A stretch of 45,496 bases of DNA from Dysgonomonas sp. Marseille-P4361 (GTDB taxonomy: Bacteria; Bacteroidota; Bacteroidia; Bacteroidales; Dysgonomonadaceae): positions 1 to 45,496 of the forward strand of contig NZ_OPYL01000011.1 in assembly GCF_900343125.1 (NCBI RefSeq), written 5' to 3'. The position numbers were made by a program, and so were the translations under genes. Under the pieces are notes generated by a model. That model saw nothing but the letters and a program-made list of their open reading frames with translations, was not told where the DNA came from and did no database searches. This document shows, piece by piece, positions 1 through 6,302 of the stretch (the stretch's first letter is position 1; each line of letters opens with the position of its first letter).

Positions 1-152
1 TCGTCCCATTCGCTGATGATGAGCCAGGATACAAACTGATCGATGGTCATGGTCTCTTTCTGCCGGGTTTCAAGACTCGTTTTAAAAGCTAGGAACATGC
101 CTCTGAGTCTTAAAGATGTCATTTTTTTAAGGGTTTCCTGATTCATTTCCAT
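1..152 (-). mobile_element. istB: IS21-family istB (transposition ATPase), N-terminal fragment at window edge
   Basis: The minus strand encodes about 50 residues that run off the left edge. Residues MNQETLKKMTSLRLRGMF, followed by AFKTSLE and a SEWD motif, match the conserved N-terminus of IstB, the AAA+ helper ATPase of IS21 elements. The start is ATG at 152 or at 146. In IS21 elements istA precedes and often overlaps istB, but here only 33 bp separate this start from the stop of a phage-type gene at 186, so istA is missing. The fragment could belong to a decayed IS21, an orphan istB, or a junction formed by deletion. The ATPase motifs lie outside the window. Confidence 0.75.
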
Positions 153-185
153 TGTTGTTTATTTAAAGGGTTATTGTTTTAATCA

Positions 186-1211
186 TTAGTTATAATACTC
201 TTTACCTCTGATGTTATCATGTTCAGGCATGGGTATCGTTACCTGATAACCATTGCGAACATACCCACTGCCCTCATCTACCTTCGTTACTACCACATTA
301 GATCCCTTGTCTACTATATCTTTATCTTCAATTTCTACTCTATTTGCATCAAACAGGTTGGTAGTGTAGTATGTAAATCCATCCAGATTTGTCTGATGTA
401 CTTGTCGCTCAAACTGATTCGGGTTATCGTTCTTGTCAATCCACCATATATTATCCCACTTCCCTTTTATCTTTATCGCCATCTGGTCGCCATAGTTCCA
501 CGGCTGAACGTAGTTTTCATCGTCCTTGTAACTCATGTACAATTTATTGAGGCGGGGATCGCTAAGAGCTGTGCCCGAAAGCCCGTATCCTCTCGTCTGA
601 AAGATGTGCTTCAGCATATTGATCACATTGATAGACGGCGGCATGTCCTGCATGCGGATATTCACCGACTCGTCCCAAAGATCGCGATCGGTAGATGCAT
701 CGCTGTTCCCAATCAGATTTTTGGGCAAAAGTCCATAAAGCACATAGGGAAAAATACATTTTGTTGTCTCTCCATTATTCGCCGCCTCATTCACCTCATT
801 CACTGAAGTTGCAAAGTCTTTCAAAGGAAGCCAAAGCGGAGCGTTTTCGGTCATCTTCGTTTCGCCAAACACATCCTTCACAGTCAGCGGAGCGGGAACT
901 CCCAGGTTGCCACGATAATAGTCGCGGGTGATTTCGCTCAGTCGGAACTTGCCGTCCAAGATCAGCACCCCGTCTACATAAAGGCGGGCATCGCCGTAAA
1001 TCCTGAACTTGCCTTGAGTTTCCTCCACGTTGGCATAGTTAAAAATCTCGTTATTGCGTACAGTAGCAGGCAGGCTGATGTCGTACGACTTTCGTGCATC
1101 TTTTAGGTTCAGTTCCGAAGGCTTGATCAGTACACGCTTGAGGGTGATACCCAATTTTTCGGGACTGTCGATATCGCACAGTTGGTTGTTAATGTAGAGT
1201 TCTATGTTCAT
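186..1211 (-). CDS. phage baseplate/tail-tip-like protein
   Basis: This 341-residue soluble protein has no signal peptide. It opens with MNIELYINNQLCDI and the text KRVLIKPSELNLKDARKSYD, a style I associate with tail-tip or baseplate proteins encoded after the tape measure in Bacteroidetes tailed prophages. The rest looks like beta-rich structural sequence (YTTNLFDANRVEI). It ends 33 bp before an istB fragment and may be a shortened version of a longer family, but I cannot measure this. It stands alone rather than in a tail operon. A TTTATCTATA box lies 80 bp upstream of the ATG, as at the other phage genes here. The phage assignment is likely; the exact virion role is uncertain. Confidence 0.5.
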   Translation of the reverse strand: MNIELYINNQLCDIDSPEKLGITLKRVLIKPSELNLKDARKSYDISLPATVRNNEIFNYANVEETQGKFRIYGDARLYVDGVLILDGKFRLSEITRDYYRGNLGVPAPLTVKDVFGETKMTENAPLWLPLKDFATSVNEVNEAANNGETTKCIFPYVLYGLLPKNLIGNSDASTDRDLWDESVNIRMQDMPPSINVINMLKHIFQTRGYGLSGTALSDPRLNKLYMSYKDDENYVQPWNYGDQMAIKIKGKWDNIWWIDKNDNPNQFERQVHQTNLDGFTYYTTNLFDANRVEIEDKDIVDKGSNVVVTKVDEGSGYVRNGYQVTIPMPEHDNIRGKEYYN

Positions 1212-1290
1212 ATTATTTATTTATCTATTAGCTTTTAGCCATTAGCTACTAGCTTTTAGTTGTTTATAGATGACTGTTAACTGTTCACTG

Positions 1291-1311
1291 TATAGATAAA
1301 TCGGGGAGAAA
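1291..1311 (-). promoter_or_regulatory. shared phage-gene upstream element, baseplate copy
   Basis: Read on the minus strand this is TTTCTCCCC, then GA, then TTTATCTATA, ending 80 bp before the ATG at 1211. It belongs to the group of similar elements before the tape measure, portal, chaperone and tail operon. Function is inferred from recurrence only. Confidence 0.45.
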
Positions 1312-1360
1312 TTCTTTACAAGCCTCTTTTGATACCCTCTTTCTACCCAAAGGATAAAAA

Positions 1361-1399
1361 AATAAGTCCCCGAATTCGACTCGAATCCGGGGACTTATT
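1361..1399 (-). terminator. rho-independent terminator after DUF4625 lipoprotein
   Basis: The arms AATAAGTCCCCGAATTCGA and TCGAATCCGGGGACTTATT pair with one mismatch, and on the minus strand the stem is followed by a T run. It lies 21 bp beyond the stop of the gene ending at 1420 and closes the metal-uptake operon. Confidence 0.8.
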
Positions 1400-1419
1400 C
1401 TCAACTATAAAAAGCAATC

Positions 1420-1926
1420 TTAATGCTGGTGATCGTGGTCATGGTCATGATCGTATGCATCATTTTCTATCACAATATGGCGAACAACAGTCTGCTCGTT
1501 TCCCGAAATATCGAAACACTTAATCACCATGTGATAATTACCAGGTGTTGCATTTTCGGAGATAACAATCTCTGTATGTTTCACTTTCACGCTATTTTCG
1601 GACAGATTCCATATCTTATCGATAGAGAACGGCTTAGATTCAGCTTCTGCTGCTTTGGCATGCTCATGATCGTCAGCATCACCGTGGGTATGTCCATCAA
1701 AGGCATTATGAATATTCACTTTGTAAGACTTCAACATGTCATTGTCCGACAATTCCATCTCTAGTTCCAATGCTGTTCCTGCTTCAATTGTTGCACCATC
1801 TGCAGGGCTTATCAAGTTAATTGTTGGAGGTGTTATATCTCCTTCGTCTTCGCCACACGATGTAAATGAGACAGTTAAAAAAAGACCCAGAACGGCTAAA
1901 ATTATAAGATTTATTTTTGTATTCAT
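1420..1926 (-). CDS. DUF4625-type lipoprotein with His-rich tail
   Basis: This 168-residue protein starts with MNTKINLIILAVLGLF and a lipobox ending at Cys24 (FTSC), so it should be a lipidated envelope protein. The middle is an Ig-like fold with the text TPPTINLISPADGATIEAG, resembling DUF4625. A central HTHGDADDHEHA stretch and a C-terminus of alternating Asp-His (DHDHDHDHQH) suggest binding of zinc or another transition metal. Its ATG overlaps the TGA of the TonB receptor gene (ATGA at 1923-1926), so the two are translationally coupled. I infer that it delivers metal to the receptor or buffers it at the cell surface; the metal is not proven. Confidence 0.8.
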   Translation of the reverse strand: MNTKINLIILAVLGLFLTVSFTSCGEDEGDITPPTINLISPADGATIEAGTALELEMELSDNDMLKSYKVNIHNAFDGHTHGDADDHEHAKAAEAESKPFSIDKIWNLSENSVKVKHTEIVISENATPGNYHMVIKCFDISGNEQTVVRHIVIENDAYDHDHDHDHQH

Positions 1927-4088
1927 TTTAATAAACTTTTAAAAGGTATTTTAATAGATAATTGAAAGTTTCGTCCCGGTTCGGGAATCTCCACCTTCCG
2001 ATAATAACTTAAATGATTGTAATACTTTGTATCCATCAGGTTGCGAAGCGATAAATTTATCTCTAAGACCGTTTTACCGACAGGTACCTTTGCATTTGCC
2101 CCCAAGTGAATGAGGTTTGCGCCTTTGGTTTTACTCTCGTTATTGGCTACCCTGTTTTGCGAAGCGATGCTTTGCAGTTCGCCATACACTCGAAACTGTT
2201 CATTGCTCCAGGTGATGGTATTACGCATCGATGCGGGAGGAGAAAAGCTCAGCGCAATCTTGCGGTCGAGATTATAGGTATAGACATATTCGCCGGCAAA
2301 GGAATAGTTGAAGTGGCGAAGAAAGTCGATACCAAACGACAGTTCCGCACCCGAGAACAAGGCTTCTACTCCCGTAAATCGGTAGGTCTGACCGGCATGC
2401 GGCAAACTTGCCTGAGGCCACTCGCCCGTAGGGTTCAGGTAGATATAGTTGCTAAACCAGCTGGCAAAGGGAGAAACAGAAAAGTGTATCCCCTCCTTGT
2501 CGAAGCTATAAGAAGCGTCTATTTGCCAGCCTTTTTCCGACTTCAGTGTAGGGTCGCCTTGCTCGTATCTGAATGTGCCGTGATGAATGCCGTTTGCGGC
2601 AAGTTCGTTTACGCCCGGCAACCTGAAACTGTGCCCCAAGTTTGCCTTTATCAGATGTGCATTGCTGCTATTCCATACCAGCCCTACCGAGCCCGAAAAG
2701 TCGCCGAAGTTTCGCGACATAGACTTGCTTCGCCATTTGTATTCATCTACTACCTGAGGGTCTTCGCCGTTTTCGGTCAGATAAGCTTCGAGGTGTGAAT
2801 CTAAAAATTCGTACACTCGCACTCGTCCGTAGTCGTAACGCAAACCACCGCTTGCTGTAAGGTTGTCGGCTATTTTCCAAGTAGCCAACCCGTACACTCC
2901 CGATGTAAAGCGGTTGTACTTTGGCAACAAGAAAGAGTAGCCGCCAATGCGATTTTCCTGATATTGTACATCTGCACCGAAACTATATTCCAGATTGTCG
3001 ATACCGATAGTCCTTAGCTTGAGCGAAGAGGCATAAGTATCGAGCGTAAACATCAGCTCCTTGTTAGGATCTGTTTCGGGCGGCTTTTGTGTTCCATAAT
3101 GGGTGTGAAACAAACTCCATTCTTCGCGGTCATTTTTCTGATAACTCAGATCTAACGAGGCCTGCAACTTATCCCAAGTGTATTGCTGACGAGAGATTGC
3201 CTTAAAGTGATTTACCTTGCTGTAAGGGAAGTCAATATTACGGCTATCGCCATCGTCCTTCACTCTGTCGATATCGGGTATGCCATGCGACCCCGGAAAG
3301 AAACCCGACTTCTGATAAGTATTACTCACCGCGTAGGTGGAAAGGTAACGCCTTAAGCGATACTCGGTGTACCAGTTTACACTGCGGTCGTAGCCTGCCG
3401 TATTCTTTAGCTTACCTCCATAGATAGGGATATTTATAGACAGGTACTCTATCTTGTCGGTAGGGATGCGGTAGTCGCCATACTGTTTTTCAGAATAACG
3501 TATTTTGGTATAAAGGTTCTTTTTCTTGATACCCAAAAGAACTGACGCACCAAGCATGTCGTTGACACTTTTGCCAAGGAGAGCTGCTTCGCCAAAAAAC
3601 TGATCTTCGAAGGGTGCGGGTGTCTGACTGATTTCGACAACTCCGCCCATGGCATCGCTTCCGTACAACAAGGACGATGGTCCTTTGCGGATGGTTACTT
3701 GTTCTACGTTGAAGGCATCGATCTCCAATCCGTGATCGCTACCCCACTGCTGTCCTTCTTGCTTTACGCCATTTTCGGTAACAGACAAGCGGTTGAACCC
3801 CATCCCACGAATCATAGGCTTTGAAAAACCCGAACCGATATCCATTGATTTTACTCCCGGAATATATTCTAGTGCCTGCATTATATTGCCCGAAAAATGC
3901 CTGTCCAAAAAATCTTTCTCAGCCACGTCTACCGATTGAGACGAATTCAATTGGCTCTTCTTCTTGAAAGATTGTCCGTTTATAGTAATATCTCCCAGTT
4001 CGACTTGTTTTATCGAGTCGTTGGTTTGAGCATTAATCGACAATACGAAGACAAGCATAGACATAGCCAGAATAAATCGGTTATGCAT
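1923..4088 (-). CDS. TonB-dependent receptor, probably metal or metal-complex uptake
   Basis: This 721-residue outer-membrane receptor has a signal peptide (residues 1-20, ending INAQ). A plug domain follows (ALEYIPGVKSMDIGSGFSKP, then IRKGPSSLLYGSDAMGGVV, about residues 70-150), then a 22-strand-type barrel ending in a C-terminal aromatic-rich strand (NFQLSIKIPF). There is no carboxypeptidase-like N-terminal extension, so it is not a SusC. The plug resembles zinc/heme-type receptors such as ZnuD. It lies between a Cys/His-rich secreted protein and the coupled His-rich lipoprotein, which argues for a metal substrate. TonB would power transport through the outer membrane. Confidence 0.85.
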   Translation of the reverse strand: MHNRFILAMSMLVFVLSINAQTNDSIKQVELGDITINGQSFKKKSQLNSSQSVDVAEKDFLDRHFSGNIMQALEYIPGVKSMDIGSGFSKPMIRGMGFNRLSVTENGVKQEGQQWGSDHGLEIDAFNVEQVTIRKGPSSLLYGSDAMGGVVEISQTPAPFEDQFFGEAALLGKSVNDMLGASVLLGIKKKNLYTKIRYSEKQYGDYRIPTDKIEYLSINIPIYGGKLKNTAGYDRSVNWYTEYRLRRYLSTYAVSNTYQKSGFFPGSHGIPDIDRVKDDGDSRNIDFPYSKVNHFKAISRQQYTWDKLQASLDLSYQKNDREEWSLFHTHYGTQKPPETDPNKELMFTLDTYASSLKLRTIGIDNLEYSFGADVQYQENRIGGYSFLLPKYNRFTSGVYGLATWKIADNLTASGGLRYDYGRVRVYEFLDSHLEAYLTENGEDPQVVDEYKWRSKSMSRNFGDFSGSVGLVWNSSNAHLIKANLGHSFRLPGVNELAANGIHHGTFRYEQGDPTLKSEKGWQIDASYSFDKEGIHFSVSPFASWFSNYIYLNPTGEWPQASLPHAGQTYRFTGVEALFSGAELSFGIDFLRHFNYSFAGEYVYTYNLDRKIALSFSPPASMRNTITWSNEQFRVYGELQSIASQNRVANNESKTKGANLIHLGANAKVPVGKTVLEINLSLRNLMDTKYYNHLSYYRKVEIPEPGRNFQLSIKIPFKSLLK

Positions 4089-4164
4089 ATATAACTTGTT
4101 TTGATAAAAAAATGTACAATGATTTAGTCGAGAGATAGAAAACCTCTACTCTCGTTCGTCTTTT

Positions 4165-4503
4165 TCAGATAAGGGCTGTATGCGGTGGTGCGCGAGCTTG
4201 ATGAAGACTGAGTGAAGGGGTATATTCTTTTTCTTCGTACCGAGTATAAACCTTGCTACATAATTCGACAGGTTTTATTATCAGCAGAGAAGATTTTGCT
4301 TCTGTAAAAAATGACAGCTGAAACTGGCAAATCTTACATGTATTGCAGTCATGCTTATGTGTTGCCTTGTCTTCGGCATGCGAACAAGAATGCTCTTCAC
4401 ATTCATTCTGATAAATGTGAACAGGCTTGGAAACAAATGGTGCTAAAAATACAAATACTAGCAGCCCTGTTACGATACGATGTTTCAACTCTTGTCTATG
4501 CAC
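4165..4503 (-). CDS. small secreted Cys/His-rich protein (DUF2946-like)
   Basis: This 112-residue protein has one N-terminal hydrophobic segment (VTGLLVFVFLAPFV) and then a Cys/His cluster: NECEEHSCSH, THKHDCNTCKICQF. The CxxCxxC pattern next to His residues is typical of small proteins encoded upstream of metal receptors in Bacteroidetes and of the DUF2946 group. It is the first gene of the operon, 76 bp before the TonB receptor, with a promoter box just upstream. I infer that it binds metal at the inner membrane or in the periplasm. The proline-rich end (ARAPPHTALI) is not conserved in anything I recognise. Confidence 0.65.
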   Translation of the reverse strand: MHRQELKHRIVTGLLVFVFLAPFVSKPVHIYQNECEEHSCSHAEDKATHKHDCNTCKICQFQLSFFTEAKSSLLIIKPVELCSKVYTRYEEKEYTPSLSLHQARAPPHTALI

Positions 4504-4522
4504 CCTGAAATATATTTGGCTT

Positions 4523-4531
4523 GCAAATGTA
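4523..4531 (-). promoter_or_regulatory. Bacteroidetes -7 promoter box for metal-uptake operon
   Basis: TACATTTGC on the minus strand fits the Bacteroidetes -7 consensus TAnnTTTG and lies 20 bp before the ATG at 4503. No clear metal-regulator operator could be recognised around it. Confidence 0.5.
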
Positions 4532-4664
4532 GTATTTATTTGATAGTGTTATTTTATTTTTTTGTATTATTTAGAATAATTTTAGATAAGAGGGTTTCTA
4601 TCCCGGATATTTACACCATCACTTTTTCCCCTCAGGAATTAAACCTCGTCTGCAAACTTTAGTC

Positions 4665-4672
4665 TATATTTG
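4665..4672 (+). promoter_or_regulatory. -7 promoter box, lipoprotein copy 1
   Basis: TATATTTG fits TAnnTTTG and lies about 90 bp before the ATG at 4761. The same box occurs at 5443-5450 in the second cassette copy. Confidence 0.5.
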
Positions 4673-4690
4673 TAGAAGGATGAAATTGAT

Positions 4691-4758
4691 AACTGTTGAC
4701 TATTGACTATTGATTGTTAACTGTTAACTGTTAACTGTTAACTGTTCACTGTTGACTG
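4691..4758 (+). repeat. heptanucleotide TGTTAAC/TGTTGAC/TGTTCAC tract in the leader
   Basis: About nine near-perfect 7-bp units (CTGTTAA type) fill the leader between promoter box and ATG at 4761. The second cassette (5469-5508) has fewer units, and a short version lies at about 1270-1291 before the baseplate gene. A difference in number between otherwise near-identical copies is what slippage would produce. Confidence 0.7.
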
Positions 4759-4760
4759 AA

Positions 4761-5096
4761 ATGAAACAACTTTACTACATATTCTTATTGGCGCTATGCC
4801 TGAGCTTTGCCGCTTGCGAGAAGGACGAACCCGATATGCCCGAAATACCCGAAAAGCCACAGCCACCCACCGAGGTAGACAATGTAGTCTTCAACGTGGA
4901 TAGCAAGCTGATTCGTGCGGGAAAGGACAAGTCGGGCGATGTGGTATTCAACTTCGACGATAAGTATATCCGTGCGGGAGCCGACCCCGATGGCGATATT
5001 GTGTTTAATATCGATAGTGTATTTGTCAGGGCGGGGAAGGACAAGAAGAGTGAAAGCATTTTGAAATTGAATTTCATCACGAATATGGCATACTAA
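4761..5096 (+). CDS. repeat lipoprotein 1, cut short by a 1-bp frameshift
   Basis: This 111-residue lipoprotein starts at ATG 4761 (MKQLYYIFLLALCLSFAAC, lipidated Cys19), not at the in-frame TTG 4752. A Pro-rich linker precedes three 19-residue repeats of the form VVFNxDxKxIRAGKDxSGD (residues 42-98). The frame then enters a 75-bp repeat array but lacks one base compared with the next units (TTGAAATTG against TTGCAAATTG) and stops at 5096. With that base restored it would stay open to 5272 and gain two further complete 25-residue units. The repeats resemble beta-flower or propeller-like surface repeats, which I could not verify. It is a paralogue of 5511-6275 and 8770-9633. Confidence 0.75.
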   Translation: MKQLYYIFLLALCLSFAACEKDEPDMPEIPEKPQPPTEVDNVVFNVDSKLIRAGKDKSGDVVFNFDDKYIRAGADPDGDIVFNIDSVFVRAGKDKKSESILKLNFITNMAY

Positions 5097-5272
5097 ATAA
5101 TGCTTATATAAAAACAATGAAAGGAAACTCCATTTTGCAAATTGAATTTCATCACGAATATGGCATGCTAAATAATGCTTATATAAAAACAATGAAAGGA
5201 AGCTCCATTTTGCAAATTAAATTCCATCACGAATATGGCATGCTAAATAATGCTTATATAAAAATATTATAA
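5058..5272 (+). repeat. 75-bp coding repeats, three units, first unit 1 bp short
   Basis: The units are 5058-5131 (74 bp), 5132-5206 (75 bp) and 5207-5272 (partial, ending in TAA). In their own frame they encode ILQIEFHHEYGMLNNAYIKT followed by MKGSS. The one-base loss in unit 1 puts units 2 and 3 out of frame with the lipoprotein start. Confidence 0.85.
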
Positions 5273-5280
5273 TTGTAATT

Positions 5281-5398
5281 ACAACCCCACCCAATTATCT
5301 ACACTCACCACTTCGCTTTGTACACGGTTGATATCGGTAACGGCTACGCGCGGCTCGATGCGGATAGAGCGAATGGCATCCACCAGGTATTCGTTGTC
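5281..5398 (-). pseudogene. duplicated 3' end of tape-measure gene (118 bp)
   Basis: This stretch matches 6305-6422 at 116 of 118 positions, the end of the tape-measure coding sequence. It has no start and is a by-product of the tandem cassette duplication. The 413 bp between the two lipoprotein genes hold only the 75-bp repeats, this fragment and the second promoter and leader. Confidence 0.9.
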
Positions 5399-5442
5399 AC
5401 TTTTTCCCATCAGGAATTAAACCTCGTGTGCAAACTTTAGTC

Positions 5443-5450
5443 TATATTTG
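5443..5450 (+). promoter_or_regulatory. -7 promoter box, lipoprotein copy 2
   Basis: TATATTTG, identical in context to the box at 4665-4672, precedes the second lipoprotein gene by about 60 bp. Confidence 0.5.
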
Positions 5451-5510
5451 TATAAGGATGAAATTGATAACTGTTGACTATTGATTGTTGACTGTTCACT
5501 GTTCACTGAA

Positions 5511-6275
5511 ATGAAACAACTTTACTACATATTCTTATTGGCGCTATGCCTGAGCTTTTCCGCTTGCGAAAAGGACGAACCCGCTGTGCCCGAAATACCC
5601 GAAAAGCCCAAACCACCCACCGAAGTAGACAATGTGGTCTTCAACGTGGATGGCAAGCTGATTCGTGCGGGAAAGGACAAATCGGGCGATGTGGTCTTTA
5701 ACCTCGACGGAGACTATATACGCGCAGGGAAGGATGCCGATGGCGATATCGTTTTCAATCGCGATGGCAAGCTATTGCGTGCCGGAAAGGACAAGTCGGG
5801 CGATGTGGTATTCAACTTCGACGATAAGTATATCCGTGCGGGAGCCGACCCCGATGGCGATATTGTGTTTAATATCGATAGTGTATTTGTAAGGGTGGGG
5901 AAGGATAAGATAAATAGGCTTTTATTTACAATTTATCATAATAGCAACATTAGCAGTTCTATAATTGTGGGTGATAATATTATAGGAACAACCTTATTTA
6001 CAATTTATCATAATAGCAACATTAGTAGTTCTATAATTGTAGGAGATGATATTATAGGAACAACCTTATTTACAATTTATCATAATAGCAACATTAGTAG
6101 TTCTATAATTATAGGAGATGATATTATAGGAACAACCTTATTTACAATTAATAATAATAGCAACATTAGTAGTTCTATAATTGTAGGAGATGATATTATA
6201 GGAACAGCCTTATTTACAATTTATCATAATAGCAACATTAGTAGCTCTATAATTGTAGGAGATAACTACTATTAA
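5511..6275 (+). CDS. repeat lipoprotein 2
   Basis: This 254-residue lipoprotein starts at ATG 5511 with a signal almost identical to copy 1 (lipidated Cys19). Five 19-residue VVFNxDGxxIRAGKD repeats (residues 42-136) are followed by five 24-residue repeats of the form TLFTIYHNSNISSSIIVGDD plus IIGT (residues 137-254). Both repeat classes keep the frame and pack hydrophobic residues at regular spacing, as expected of stacked beta-strands. The 24-residue class differs completely in sequence from the arrays of copies 1 and 3 but has the same length and hydrophobic pattern. It converges on the tape-measure gene, 27 bp away. Likely surface-exposed; function unknown. Confidence 0.8.
   Translation: MKQLYYIFLLALCLSFSACEKDEPAVPEIPEKPKPPTEVDNVVFNVDGKLIRAGKDKSGDVVFNLDGDYIRAGKDADGDIVFNRDGKLLRAGKDKSGDVVFNFDDKYIRAGADPDGDIVFNIDSVFVRVGKDKINRLLFTIYHNSNISSSIIVGDNIIGTTLFTIYHNSNISSSIIVGDDIIGTTLFTIYHNSNISSSIIIGDDIIGTTLFTINNNSNISSSIIVGDDIIGTALFTIYHNSNISSSIIVGDNYY
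5919..6272 (+). repeat. 72-bp coding repeats, five units
   Basis: Four full 72-bp units and a 66-bp end unit encode the 24-residue repeats of lipoprotein 2. The units differ by only a few bases, which shows recent amplification, and the DNA is much more AT-rich than the upstream 57-bp repeats. Confidence 0.9.
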
Positions 6276-6302
6276 AAAACTAAGCTAGTTCTTCCCCTAA
6301 TT

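Larger units (their letters stand above)
4619..5398 (+). repeat. first copy of a tandemly duplicated lipoprotein cassette
   Basis: The segment from TCACTTTTTCCC at 4619 to the TC at 5397-5398 is repeated as 5397-6422. Each copy holds a promoter region, a heptamer-rich leader, a repeat lipoprotein gene and 118 bp matching the 3' end of the tape-measure gene. The two copies meet at TCA, the bases found at the ancestral left border, so this looks like a simple tandem duplication with microhomology. Confidence 0.85.

Noticed and set aside
5058-6272. CRISPR-like arrays
   Set aside because: The 72-75-bp units are contiguous, have no unique spacers, and encode in-frame protein repeats.
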